Shown here in pieces: positions 32,600-44,416 of a DNA stretch of 64,000 nt. The notes under the pieces are model-generated. The model worked only from the letters and a program-made list of their open reading frames with translations, had not been told where the DNA came from and ran no database searches. Position 1 is the first letter of the stretch; every line of letters starts with the position of its first letter. Source of the stretch: Anniella stebbinsi. Lineage: Eukaryota; Chordata; Lepidosauria; Squamata; Anniellidae. Where the stretch lies: the NCBI GenBank assembly GCA_029215795.1, contig JARDYH010000002.1, positions 45,430,001 through 45,494,000 on the forward strand, written 5' to 3'. Made by a program: the position numbers and the translations under genes.

Positions 32600-32980
32600 A
32601 CTGACTATGGAAATTAAAGAACTATGGCAACAGGAAAAGGTCAAAATTTTGCTATTAATCACATCAGTCACTGGCATCACATCAAAACACTATATAGAAA
32701 ACCTTCAGAAATTAGACCTATCAAAATACATCCACACCAACATGCAGAAAGTAGTCATACTTAAAACATGCTCAACTGTCAGGAAATTCCTGAATCAGTA
32801 AAAGACAGCATGTCTTGGCAAAACCCCGTAATGTCAGTCTAGAAAAACCACCACGAGCAAGAAAAGAGAGATGATGATCACCATCATCAACTCTATATTC
32901 ATTATAAGCCTTCATGGTAGGATTTGTATCCTGAAAGACCGCATATAAAGAATGGTGAGAAAGAATAATAAACAAATCAC
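32600..32980 (+). mobile_element. R4/Dong-like LINE 3' end (tentative)
   Basis: The frame at 32607-32801 ends a polyprotein of the type seen in R4/Dong elements. After its TAA comes a 3' UTR of about 170 bp that ends near AAGAATAATAAACAAATC. The assignment rests only on the shape of the C-terminal protein sequence. Confidence 0.5.
32607..32801 (+). pseudogene. Possible LINE polyprotein C-terminus
   Basis: 64 residues to a TAA: 'MEIKELWQQEKVKILLLITS', then 'GITSKHYIENLQKLDL' and 'MQKVVILKTCSTVRKFL'. The pattern E-I-x-x-LW, hydrophobic strand, G-x-I, then L-Q-K and R-K-x-L at the end is what I expect of R4-type LINE C-termini. The upstream protein is absent. Confidence 0.45.
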
Positions 32981-33022
32981 AACTTCTATATTTAGAAATA
33001 AAGTCATCAAAGCAATAATAAT

Positions 33023-33371
33023 GAGAGTCAGTATGGTGTAGTGGTTCGAGTGTTGGACTGCAACTCAGGAGACCTTGGTTTTAGTTCCCACTTTGCCATG
33101 AAGCTCACTGGTTGACTTCAGTCCAGTCATTGGCTACATTCAGACAACACATTAAGCAACTGGGGGGGGGGGGGGGAAACAATTGTCAGTTGTGTTGCTT
33201 ATTGTGTTGTGTGGAGGGTAACACGCTGCTCTCAAACTACTGACAGTATGCTATTCCGCCCAAATAAGCAACTGAGAGAAACAACTGGCTTGCAAGTTGT
33301 GTAGCTCGAAGCCAGTTGTTTAAAGTGTTGTGTGGAGAAGTATAAATGCAATAATAACAACAATAATAATG
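33023..33371 (+). mobile_element. SINE interrupted by a Harbinger MITE
   Basis: The head has box A TGGTGTAGTGG (33034-33044) and a box B-like TTTTAGTTCCC. The body stops at CAGTCATT (33131) and resumes at AGTATAAATGCAATAATAAC (from about 33338), the normal SINE tail. The intervening sequence is the MITE fragment at 33132. About 70-80 bp of SINE body is missing, so a deletion accompanied or followed the insertion. Confidence 0.8.
33132..33337. mobile_element. Harbinger MITE fragment
   Basis: It starts GGCTACATTCAGACAACAC and continues with TCAGTTGTGTTGCTTATTGT, CTGACAGTATGCTATTC and CAAATAAGCAACTGAG, matching in reverse the right half (about 10100-10311) of the MITE at 9787. It ends at GTGTTGTGTGGA without a second terminus. 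A 14-base G run lies at 33163-33176. Confidence 0.85.
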
Positions 33372-35189
33372 GTCCTAATTACAGGCTTTTCTTTTTAACA
33401 TGTAAAGCAAGCTCACAGTGGAGATGCCTCTCCACTCCTATCCTTTTCAATGATTCTACATGTAACCTGAATGAGACAAAAGACAGAGTACATAACTTCT
33501 CCTACATTTTTAATGCAATCAGTCTAGCACATGCCTCCTCTACACATACTGATTGATGGTGATGAGAATGATAAATTATCCACGTATTAGAAAGAGAGTG
33601 CATTGAACTTTTATCTCTTCCTTTGCTATTGATCTCCTTGGCCCCAAGATTCATACCAACATTTTGAATTATTTTAGCTATACTTAGGGAGACTTACACT
33701 ATTTGTACCTTGACAGTGAGATACTTTCTTTGACAACATTTGAGAAACCCTGCCCTAGATGAAGCAAGAACATGAATAATGGAAGTAAAAATTGTAACTA
33801 TGGGCTTAACCACCGACATATCATTTCCCCAATGACAGTCAACCTTCAAGCAATGATTTCTCATCATAACGAGACAAAAAATGATATGGGATTCAGGAAA
33901 TTTTTAGACACATGTATTAACTGTTTAAAGGAAAAGAAGTGATCCTCTTGAGTTAATTAGTTACCATTCTGGGACCCCTAAAACAGGCAGACTCAAAGTG
34001 ATTAGATGAAAACTCTTTTTTAGTATGTATCTGAAATGAACTGCTGAAGGGTGATGTATTGTAAGCTATTAAAGAACCTAGGTAAGTACTAGAAAAAGTG
34101 ACTCATAGATAAAAATGTGCTAAGAACAAAATCTTTAGATGTTTAAATACATCACCTTCTCTTAGTGATAAAATATGTTCAGATCAATATCCCTAGACGA
34201 CAGCATATACTAAATGCTAGAAAGAACTATTGAATTGGTTAAAACAAAAACAAAAAAACCCACCCAGACACACACAAATCAAACCCATTTAAGGCCTTTC
34301 AGTGACAAGGTTCTCAAAGTGTGGTTAGTAGATCCAGTAAGCCTTTGATATAGTCTAACTTTCCTTGAAACTGTATTTTCAGATGTCATGCTAAGGATCA
34401 ATGCAAGCACAGCAGCCCTAGCAAGAGAATTCTACAAACAGCAGGTCATGGAATTGAATCGTGGGTTCATGAAACACATACACACACACACACACCACAT
34501 GTGCACAGAATGTTTGCTGTGAACTGAGGCCTATGCGTATTCATTTATATTTGTCCATGCTGTCTTCTCATTTTTTAAAAAAAATGTTTTGCTATAAAGG
34601 TCGGGATGGACAAAAAGTAGATATCCAGATGTTTCAGATTTCAACTCCTATCATTCCTGACTATTGGTCATGCTGACAGGGCCTCTAGGAGATTAAGCCC
34701 AAAGCATTTGGAGATCTACCTTCTGCCCACCCCTGCTATAGATGGATTTTAGAAGAAGAGCCTACTGGGGTACAAATGCATGCCTATAAACCTCAGTGCA
34801 ATCTAAACATTCTATGTGTGAGTGGAAGTCCACTAAAGCGTCAGACTAAACAAAGACTAGGCCATGAACAGTAGCTGGTACACATGGATCCCGTAACCAA
34901 GGGTGGCCATTAATGCATCATCAAAAATGAGGAAGCGCATCACCAAGGGATTTGCATAAAATTTGCATATGCTACTTTATATGTATCCATGCTAATTTAG
35001 AAATAAACACTATAATTTAAATAGAGAGAGTACATCTCACCATAGTGAAGAAGTCTATGACCTGTGTGGGTCTGCTCCTTCTGCTGTCCAGGTGTTATTA
35101 ATTGGGAACTTTAAGGCTCTTCCCCTCCCTTATGATGGTTCCTTACCTTTACACAAGATGTGGACTGGACAGTCCTTCAAAGAGAGGAC
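33372..35189. other. Mostly unique non-coding DNA
   Basis: A short CA tract lies at about 34480-34494 and a diverged 'CATTTGGAGATCTACC' dispersed repeat at about 34610-34735. The segment 34926-35100 is a dispersed repeat listed separately. No exon seen. Confidence 0.5.
34926..35100. repeat. Unclassified dispersed repeat (pairs with 53100-53300)
   Basis: It shares TTTGCATAAAATTTGCATA, AATTTAGAAATAAA, TACATCTCACCATAGTG and GCTGTCCAGGTG, in order, with 53100-53300; the last parts also recur at 7380-7455. No ends or coding frames identified. Confidence 0.7.
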
Positions 35190-36645
35190 TGTCCTCTGCA
35201 TTTCAGCACCAGGTGAAGACCTTTTATTCTCCTGGGCATTTTAAAGTATGTGTTTAATGCTTTTAGATCACTCCCCTTTTATTGCTGCTAGTTTTACTTT
35301 GGTTTTACGTGCAGGAGTGTTGCGTTGCCAGATCTCCTCTTTCTTCTTGGGCTGATCCGTACTTTAAGGGGCTGTCCAGAAATGAGGATTCAAGAACCCT
35401 GGTAGCAGACAAAAAGGTGGCTTGCCTTTTTAAAACATAATTTGCAGCCAAAGGCAAGGTGGTGCCCGGAGCTGGCACAAGCTTTTCTTTCACCTGAGGC
35501 AAGCAAGCACAGGCACACACACCTCTGGCATGCCTCCCTCTACCCACTTGCAATGTCTCCCCCAACCCCCTCCCTGTGTGCCATGCCTCCCCCCCCCCCG
35601 CTGCACCTCCCCACTATGTCTCCCATCTCCCTCCCTATTGCTGTAAAAAGCAGCTGACACAGCTCTACAGCAGAGACATGGACTGGCCTAAATGCCTGGC
35701 TCGGAGTGGTACTTCCTCAGGCCAGGCATGGTACAGGTGGTCTCCAGGGAACCCCTTCCCTCAATGCCTGGGTCTGGCCAAGGCATTCTGGCTGCTTATT
35801 ATGGACAACATGGCTTTTCAGACAGTGTGTCCACCTACCCACCCTCTGGATCACCTCCAGGGCAAACCAGAAGGTGGGGGGCTGCTCCAGAGAGCCCCAC
35901 TATTGATCTCCCCTGCAGCATTTGCTGCAGCCGGAGAGCAGGGGCATTGGAGTTCTATGGAGCCCCTACTGTTGTGTTGCTGGGCTGGATAGAAGCTACA
36001 TAAAACCCATCTTCTCTGCTCTCCTGCTGTAACCAATACAACAGTGGGAGAGCAGCTGATGGAGACCCATGGGAGGGATTCCTGGTGATGATGAGGGAGC
36101 ATATAATTCTGCATTCATCCCACTTCATCACCTGAAGTGGGGGATCCAACCCACTTATGTGTTGGCTAGCCCTAGTACTACAGCTGCAGCACCTGAGTTG
36201 AGCTACCTGATGTGAAGCTCGACTTCAAACTCAGGGTCTTTCGGGGTACAGTATGGCAGAAGCCATGCCAAGGGGTACTAATGAGCAAGGCTTCACTCTC
36301 ACAGGGTGGGTAAAGTGTGCCCAACTATGACAGTTCTGTAGGTTTACTTGACAGCTAAGTTCGACATCCCATTCCTTCCTCCAAACATTCTTCTGTTACA
36401 CCAAGGATGTGTGATTCATGCAGAAAATGTGGCACTGGCATTTTTAAAAAAGGGATAGGGGTGTGCTTGGGGTGAAGGGGTGGGAATGGCTTTAAAACCT
36501 ATAACTGCAGCCACAATGCCCAGTACTTTTTGCATTATCTGAATCCATAGCACAGTGTAAAGCATGGTTAAAAAAATGGACATTGTCATATGTACCTATG
36601 AAATACCGCACAATCTGGAAAATATAATACATCCCTCAAATAAAA
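35190..36645. other. Non-coding DNA
   Basis: GTGAAGACCTTTTATTCTCC at about 35212 looks like the last codons of a CR1/L2 LINE on the plus strand. The rest (C-rich near 35570-35620) shows overlapping frames without motifs. Confidence 0.4.
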
Positions 36646-36681
36646 TATTATTATTATTATTATTAATAATAATAATAATAT
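36646..36681. repeat. (ATT)n/(AAT)n tract
   Basis: Six or so ATT units followed by AAT units, so the tract is itself a palindrome. Confidence 0.9.
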
Positions 36682-36998
36682 AACCAAGAACTACCAAAAA
36701 TACATAATAAAAGCTAACAGTGTAACAACAGACCTATTCAGGAAATGCCATCAATTCCAAGAAACAATAGACCATATAACAGGAGTGACTCTAAAAACAG
36801 TTCACAACTTTCTTAGAAGAATGCACATGACTTCCCCCAATACTTAAAGTGTTCACTCACATATACACCTACAATATTTCTGTAACAAGATTTGGACACT
36901 GATATGTATACTGTATACTGATTAATCAACATGCTGATTGTTTGTTTTTCTTTTACCTTGGAAAATGGTCTGTTGACTGTTAATAAAGATTGATTGAT
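36682..36998 (+). mobile_element. Possible LINE 3' UTR with (GATT)n tail
   Basis: The segment ends GTTAATAAAGATTGATTGAT, the form of a LINE 3' end with a short tandem tail. No coding part is present, so the assignment is weak. Confidence 0.35.
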
Positions 36999-39104
36999 TG
37001 AAACAGTGACAACAGCAACATAGAGCCATTTTCTGATCTAGCACAAGTATTGGGTGGTCTATGCTAATAGCTTATTTTTCTACTTAAGTACTTACAGGAA
37101 ATGATCGATGCAACTGGTTTAGCACTTGAACATCACTAATTGAACTATGGAGAATGTTTGTGGTATCGTGAAAGCTCATCAGTAAACTGAGAGTCATAAC
37201 CAATCTCCATAGCAATACTTTATGCCTGCAGCTTTTCTGGTTCCTTTGAAATCTTTATATTGCTTGCAAAGCAGACATTTGTGAAAAAGCATGAATTATA
37301 TCTCTAAAATAAATGCATCTTATTAAACTAGAAGACGGGTCATGCAGCTTTGAACTGAATCGTTGATATTTTAGTATCTTACAAAGGAAGATGTTCTTTT
37401 GCGCTCTTATCTTAAACCGGTCATAAAGACCGCCCATATTTTTGTACACACATAAATTGGCAAATCAGTGGAAACAATTATGTCTCTCAAGTCATGGCTG
37501 CCAATTTCTTGTGCTTTGAATTTAAAAGAAGGCTTTACCCAATGGAAGATGAAGGCAACTGTGAACAGTTGTGGATTGCACAGGAAGTTTGAGGAATAGA
37601 GTTTTGGTCACAAAAGAAATTGTGCTACCAAATTTGGGTTAAAAAGACCCTACAGCTCCTTGATAACATTCAGATGAATGTTGTTGTTTATTTTAACAGT
37701 TGCTGTCCAATTCCATTTAACAGCAGTAACATTTTCTGTTATTTTTCCCACCCCCACTACTTTTCTTCTCTCCTTCTCCCGCTCAACTTTGGAAATGTCA
37801 CAAAAATCACATTTCGTTTTGTTAAATCTGGCGATGATGGAGGGACAAACACACATCTTCTATTCTTATCAATTCCATCCACAAACAAAACTACACCGCT
37901 AAGGAAAAGTCTAGGTGGGAACCCTTCTCCTTGGCATTATTTTCGATCAAAGGAGTTTTATGCAAAAACTAGTTTGATACACCTAAGGTGGCTTTGGGCT
38001 TGTATTTCCCAAACAGCAGCCTCTCTCATGCCACATGGGAAAGTACTTTCGAAATGAAAGGGTCTTTCAAAGGCAGTTTGCTTTACTGCTGATCAAAGAA
38101 ACATGTCACTGGGCATGTCCATGATACTGAGCATGCCTAAAGACCAGGGCGGGCCCAAGATGTTTTGTTGCCTGAAGAGAAGGACAAGATGGCACCCCTA
38201 AGACATTCAATGTACAGGTGCCAACCGGACTGGCAGTTGAATCTACTTCTTCTCTGGTGATGTCCTCCACCATACCTGAGGGTGGTAAGTTTATATAGAG
38301 ACCCCAGGACAGGCTGTGTGGTGCATGTGGGATGGTTCTTCTTTATAGGGCAATCTAAGATCATTATTGGAAAAGTCCAGCAGACACTGTAACATTAGTA
38401 ATATTTATAAAAGTTAGGAGAATTAAAAATTTTATGAACATTAACTGCAAAACTAAAAGTACTGTAATATCCCTGTAATCTCTAAAACCCTTTAACTATC
38501 ATAGCAGTTCACCTTCTGGCTTTCCTGGTCTTTGAAGATCTGCATCTTGTTGTTTAAGACAGCTGATGATCTTTGTCTTTCTCTGTCTCGTTCTTTAGCT
38601 GGAGGTCTCCCAATCTCCATGCTCCTCATGGCCATTCTGTCCCACGTCATTGTCTCCAAATCCAGTTCTTTCCCCATCCCACTGACCAGCACAGCATCCT
38701 CTTCACAGGACCAGTTTTAACTCCTCCCCCTTTTCTAACATCCTCTTTATGTCCTCCCTGTCCATATTCCTTCTTCCCAACTTTCTATTATTGTAGTACT
38801 ATTGTAGTACTTGCCACATGTGCAGCTCTGTCCTTCAAGATTGAGGAACAACCAGGGACTCAGGAGGAACAGCTGAGGAGCTGCTGCTCTTACCCCCCAG
38901 CACCTGCTACCTATGGCGGTCATCTCACTCTGCGCAGTGCTATGGTCAGCCCTGCTAAAGTCACTCTTATCAATCCTGGCCATTTATTTTATCCTCCTCT
39001 GACCCAGGGCTCATTCTAACCTAGCTACGCTTCTGCAAATGAGAGGGAAGACAACGTTGAAAAGGCAGTAGTAATTATTTTGAGACCATCTGTTTGTTTA
39101 AATG
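36999..39104. other. Non-coding DNA
   Basis: A pyrimidine tract followed by AG and an open frame at about 38573-38720 looks superficially like an exon start, but there is no family match and no donor that I trust. The remainder is featureless. Confidence 0.4.
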
Positions 39105-39715
39105 CATATATATTTAATTAATCATTTAATGAATATCCTGCCTTCATGTCAAAAAATAATGCTCTAGGAGGCTAATAATAAAATCCAGATTAAAAACAGA
39201 ATCTTAATTACAACATTAAAACAAATAGGTTAACAGCACAACGGTAAAGAAATAAGCAGCAAAAGCCATCTGAAAATCCCTTCAGCTGCAAATTACCCTA
39301 AATGCCAAAGACCTGCCTAAAGAAAATGCATTTGCCTGCCAGCGGAAGGACAACAGATAGCGCAGCCTCCCTTGGCAGGGAAGTCCAGGGTTTGGGAGTG
39401 GCCACTGAGAAGGCCCTATCTCGGGTCTCCAACAAACATGCCTCTGAAGGTGGTAATGCGGAATGAAGAGCCACTCCCGAAAAACTTAAAACCTGGACAA
39501 GCTCATATGGGAGAAAGTGGTCTTTCAGGCAGTCAATTCCCAAGCTGTAGAGACTTTATAGGTCATAGCCAGCACTTTGAATTGTGCCTGAAAACTGACT
39601 AGTAGCCAGTTAAACTGTTGTAACAAAGGAATCACATGCTTCCTGTTGCTGGTCTCAGTCAACAGTCTGGCCACAGCATTGTGGGCCAGCTGGTCTAGAA
39701 TGCATTGCACTAGAC
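39105..39715 (-). mobile_element. CR1/L2-group LINE 3' end
   Basis: Minus-strand frames give 'LDQLAHNAVARLLTETSN' and 'FNWLLVSFQAQFKVLAMTYK', then 'RDRAFSVATPKPWTSLP' and 'KCIFFRQVFG', the order seen in the L2-like RT at 29066, with frameshifts. A 3' UTR of about 190 bp and TTAATTAAATAT-like tail follow to 39105. Older than the copy at 29 kb. Confidence 0.8.
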
Positions 39716-39795
39716 TGAGTTTTTTTTCAGGCCAAAACTTAGGAGGATCAGACTGAAGACAAATGGTTACTAAAACTACAGGGTAAGCTAACTAT

Positions 39796-41015
39796 GGGCC
39801 CATTCAGATGACACTGGGTGAATTTGGATGACACTTTAGGCAACGGAGGGGGAAATAGTGTACTGACCATGCGTTATTTTGGTGGTGGCACGGCAGCACT
39901 TGCCACACGATATGTTGCCCCTTCCCTTGTCATGCAGCTAAAAGTCCTGGCGTCCTTCTGGGCTGCTGCATCTCCTCCCTCCCACTGCCCTCAGTCCTCC
40001 GGCCCTATCCCAGCATGCACCGCAAGTTCTGCCAGCTGTATCGGAGCAGCCAGGATTTTTTCGGCCGCTCCAGCCGGCACACTCTATGACCAAACGGAAT
40101 AGTACATGGGGGGGGGGGTTTCCCTCCACACGGCACTTTAAACAACGGAATTCGGGATAAACACGTGCAAGCCCATTGTTTTTCTCTATTGTTTAAGTGC
40201 CCAAAATAGTGTACTGTCACAACTGATGATTGTTCCCCCCCCCCCAGTTGATTATTGTGTCGTCCAAACCAGGCCACTGTTAACCCTGGTTTTTGGTTAA
40301 TCAGCAGGGTTTACGGTGTTGTGTGCAATACATTTTCCTTAACCAGGTGCCCCTGCTAATGACATTATGGTTAGCTTCACTAACCCTGTTATGCAACAGA
40401 GTTAGCGGCACTAACTTTGGCTTAAGTTGTCATGTGTGATGCACCTGTGGTTAAGGTGCTGAAATCATAGAGCTAGCAGTATAAAACTGCTCTAATCAGC
40501 CAGGCTCGCTGCTCCTGATTGCTGCAGTGCTAGTACCTCAAAATGGCCAACCACATATATCAGAGTGGCCGACCCTCCCAAAATGGAGGCGAGAATGGGA
40601 TAGCACCACCCCACCTTTCATGTAAATAAATCTGCTGGCATAACTTCTGGCTGCTGAAAGGGTGGGGGGTCAAGAATCCTGAAGGGCAAATGGCATTTGA
40701 GCCGCAGAACACTGGAATCACTAGTTTCAAGTGGCACATTATACAAATAATGGCTGCTGACTGTAGAGATGGAACTAAAATGGCAGGCACAACTGCCGGC
40801 TCTCTTAGCACAAGGACTACTGGGATGTGGGGCAGAGCATTCAGAGGACTCAGGTGCTCATCTAACAGGTTTGTGGTTAGCATGTGGTTAAGGAAACTGG
40901 GAACCGAACAGGGTTAATGGTATCGTGTGCGACCGTTCTGCTTGTGGTTAGTGCTAACCACAGAGAATCATGGTTAAGCTAACCACAGAGCCCTCAGTGT
41001 CGTCTAAACAGGCCC
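39796..41015. mobile_element. Harbinger-type MITE (outer, split by insertion)
   Basis: The ends GGGCCCATTCAGATGACACT and AGTGTCGTCTAAACAGGCCC are inverted repeats, flanked by TAT at 39793-39795 and 41016-41018. Internal GGTTAG/CTAACC motifs match the small MITE at 6517. An independent element occupies 39816-40275, only 20 bp inside the left end. Without it this MITE is about 0.75 kb. Confidence 0.85.
39816..40275. mobile_element. Harbinger-type MITE (inner insertion)
   Basis: The ends GGGTGAATTTGGATGACAC and GTGTCGTCCAAACCAGGCC are imperfect inverted repeats. The target triplet ACT is duplicated at 39813-39815 and 40276-40278. The subterminal AACGGA..AATAGTGTACTG block appears inverted at the other end. 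Interior is GC-rich. Confidence 0.85.
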
Positions 41016-42045
41016 TATGTGGAATTGCATAGGAAATGACTTGTGCTTGGCTGAACAAGAAAAGGTAGAGGAAGGATGCATCCATTTTGAAATTTGCCTT
41101 TTATATGTGTTTTTTATTCTACCATGAAAATGTCAGCTTGGTCTAAAAGCCGAAAGTCCTGTAAACATTCTCTAGCATTGTCACAATATCAGAATTAGTA
41201 AAACTTAAGTTCTATCAAGTTTATAGCATGATGACAGTTGTAACCCTCCAGAGCTTCTCTAAATGAGTGGTTTATTGCATGCTTGTGATTGGCCACTCAT
41301 GGAAACCTGTGGGTCCTTTACATGATGCCATCAACCTCCAGGACATGTTCCATGCTTTCCCCCGGTATAGAGATAATGTATTTAATTTAATCATTTGATT
41401 AATTCCACCACTAGATGGAACTATTTCATTTAGCTTTATGGAGAGGGGAAATTTTCAATTATAATACATGTGGTCACAGTTGGTTGTCATCTAAAGGAGC
41501 CCATAGTGAATGTGGAAAGACCCAAGGAAAAAAAGCCTGGTAAGGATGCAGGATTTTTCCTTAATGTAGAAATGCCCTCAGTGATACAAAAATAAGTCAT
41601 GTTTTGCATTTGGTATCTTTCTCCATTGCTAATCTTTGACATTCACTGAATACAGTGCCAAACTGCTGGAATATGTTCCAATAATACTTACTCTTTAGAC
41701 TGTCATTACATTATGTTTCAAATTGATAACTCACTGATTTCTTTATGTTGCCTTTACTGCTTATTATGTTGTGAAACCAGCACCTTTCTTTCTTTTGCAC
41801 AAATGTTTTTAGTAGAACAAAAAGTAACAAACAACAGATAATGAAAAGGCAGCTCTCTTATATGGTGCAGCTTTAAAAAGGAATGGGATTTTCTGTTAAA
41901 TGTAAAAAAAAAGTATGTTTCAACATGTGGAAAGCAATAGCTGGTCTAATATGCAAACAGAGCTTTAGAATATGCAAACTTATCCATTCATTTTAATGGA
42001 GAGGAAAACTAAGGCTCTTAGTTTGTGGGTGTGTGCATGTTCATA
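41016..42045. other. Non-coding DNA
   Basis: Phrases near 41265-41580 (GGTTTATTGCATGC, CACCACTAGATGGA) resemble part of an old MITE also hinted at near 13700-13930, but I could not define ends. Confidence 0.4.
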
Positions 42046-42253
42046 TTGTTATTTATTGCTTACATTTATATCCCTTCCAATTAGCTCAAGGCGGTGTACA
42101 CAACCCTCCTCTCCCATTTTGTCCTCATAACCTTATGAGGGAAGGTAGGCTGAAAGGGAGTGACTGACTCAATCACTATCAACTTCATGGCCAGGCTGAG
42201 AGGAAATTTGAAGTTGGATCTCCCTAGTCCTAGCCCACTGGCTAACTCAGTTG
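42046..42253 (-). mobile_element. tRNA-derived SINE, diverged
   Basis: The tail (TTATTTATTGCTTACATTTA) is at the left, body CAAGGCGGTGTACACAACCC in the middle, and a degraded head near 42240. Older than the copies at 18071 and 30284. Confidence 0.75.
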
Positions 42254-42391
42254 AACACATTCCTTACATCTCATTTGTCAAGCTAAGAGCTGTCCCACTA
42301 CCTACCCCAGTCCATCAAACGTAAACATTTAATTGCATCCTGTGAGCAGAAGGGGCAGGGCCTTTGCTATGCTGAAATTGTGAGGTGCTTT

Positions 42392-42753
42392 CAGTGCCAG
42401 CTCCAGGTTTTGGAAGGTGCTTGGGCAAGACACCCTCTGTGGAGCCCCCTCTTTCCATGAGCATGTTTTCTTACCCACGTTGCCACCACTATTGCTCCTC
42501 CTCCTCTTCCTCCTCATTCTCATCATTGCTACCACCTGCTTACTTGGCAGGCAGAGAACTAATGGGCGAATAGGCAGCGACATCTGTTGCTTCTCCTTCA
42601 CAGCACCATATTGCCAGGTCACAGCAAGAAGAACAAGCAGGTTGCAATGGTGAAGAGGAGGAACAGGTCCAGAGGGCTATTGTCAGTAGACCCCCTATTG
42701 GGGCAGGGGGCCTCAGCCGGTCCCCAATCATGCCGATTCTTGGCGACAGCCCT
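42392..42753. repeat. Unclassified dispersed repeat, copy 2
   Basis: Colinear with 14186-14541. Blocks conserved in order are CAGTGCCAGCTCCAG, CATTGCTACCACCTGCTTAC, GCAGAGAAC, GCAGGTTGCAATGGTGAAGA and CAGTAGACCCCCTATTGGGG. Confidence 0.75.
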
Positions 42754-44106
42754 GAAATGCCTTCCTGAGGCAGGTTGGAGTGCTACTTCTCTATTTGTTC
42801 TTTGGACAACAGGAAAACACACACACCATATATGTTCCACTTTAGTTTGTGATGCCTTTTAGCAGTGCTACTTTATTAATCATTGGTTTTGTTTCATCAT
42901 TTTTACTTTATGGATTATTATTTTTATTGTGTTGTATTTTTTTGTAAAATGCTTGTGGCAGTTTCTTTTTAATGGAAAAACAAGATAAAAATATAAGAAT
43001 AGCAAATTGTGCTTGCCTTTTGTCTTACAGTTTTCAATAAAGCATGAGCTTCATGAGGACAAGGGACTTTTTTCCACCTGTTTTGAAGTCCAGCGTAATT
43101 TCCCTCTTCAGTATTCTCACCAGCACATAGTAACAAAGCATTCTGCTACTACTGTGGTAAATTGTCATATTATCCAACAAGAAAAACAAGAAATAAAGAA
43201 AAATACATAAATATCAAATAAATGTCCTACTGAGTAAATTATTCATGTTTGCAAGCACTACAGCATTTATGAATATATTGTAATTTTCACATACTTTCCA
43301 TATATTCATACTTTTTTTTCAAGATACAAATGAGATTTCGCGGATGGCTATCATATTCTAAAGTGGAAAATGTACAGCATTAATACAATGCTAGAATGTG
43401 CAATCTGAACTGTTTTACAATACACAAATGATAGTTTATGAGAAGCAGACAGGTTTGAAATCTATAGTGTCATAATATTAGCACATCATATATATGGAAG
43501 CTGCTGTCATCACAAACATAGACTGTGCTATCAGAGGCAAAGCTGTACAAAATGGGTACATAAAATTATCTTATGCCCACTTACAAGCCAAGCCAATGTA
43601 CTACTGTTACAACCAATGGCAATAAATTCATCTAAAACCAGTATACCTCATTTTAATGGGTTTAATATTTTAAGTTGGCACTGGAGTGCTCACATCACCC
43701 AGGTGCTATTTACACTGGAGGAAAAAATAAGCCTTTATTTATAATTTGAATTCAGGGCACTAAATGCAAAGGTAACAGTTTTAATGGGAGCTTTGCTTTC
43801 ATGGGTGGTTATCGAAAGCCTTTTGAACTGAGCAGGAGTGTTTCCAGAACCATTAGCAAGGCTGAGATCAATAATCCTATCCCCCATACTTTACACCCGT
43901 AAAAATGTTGATGTCCAGAGATTTTTCTCTGCTGAGGTATTGGATTAATCTAATAACTTTGGTAGACATTCGGATTCTTGGTAAGGAGCGCGAGTGGGGG
44001 GAGGGAGGGAGAGAGGTCCCCAGTCACCCGCCACCATGTTTTCCCCATAGACTTGCAGTGGGGGAAAGCTTTCTTTCCCCTAATGCAAGCCTATGGTGGA
44101 AACACA
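42754..44106. other. AT-rich non-coding DNA
   Basis: No repeat or exon recognised. Confidence 0.5.
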
Positions 44107-44276
44107 AAAATGGAGGTCCAGTTTTCCGATTTTTCCCGATCAAAATCGGGGGGGGGGGGGGGAATCAGATCGGAAAAAATCAGACCTCCATTTTTTTGAA
44201 ATCGGAATAGTTAATTAACGTTTTGGCAAGATCGAGCCCGGATTGTGGATCGGGTCCGATCCATTGCACATCCCTA
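44107..44276. mobile_element. Right end of a GATCGG-type hAT-like element
   Basis: It contains CCCGATCAAAATCGG, a 15-base G run, AATCAGATCGGAAAAAATCA, and the terminus CCGATCCATTGCACATCCCTA. The terminus and the GATCGG motifs match 46418-47827. A left end with TAGGGATGTGCA is not visible nearby. Confidence 0.6.
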
Positions 44277-44416
44277 CTTTAAACTATAGGTTTCTGGGGT
44301 CAAGGAGGTCAACAATGGCATTAATTTTAATGGAAAGACAGTCCTACCACCATTTTTAAAAATGGCACCCAAACTTTCCCCCCCTACAATAGGCCATGTA
44401 ATGTCAATGTATAGAT

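Noticed and set aside
33034..33100. tRNA-like box A and box B
   Set aside because: They belong to the SINE family seen in six places, not to a functional tRNA gene.
38573..39019. Pyrimidine tract plus AG followed by an open frame, exon-like
   Set aside because: No recognisable protein, no convincing donor site, and an equally long frame on the other strand.
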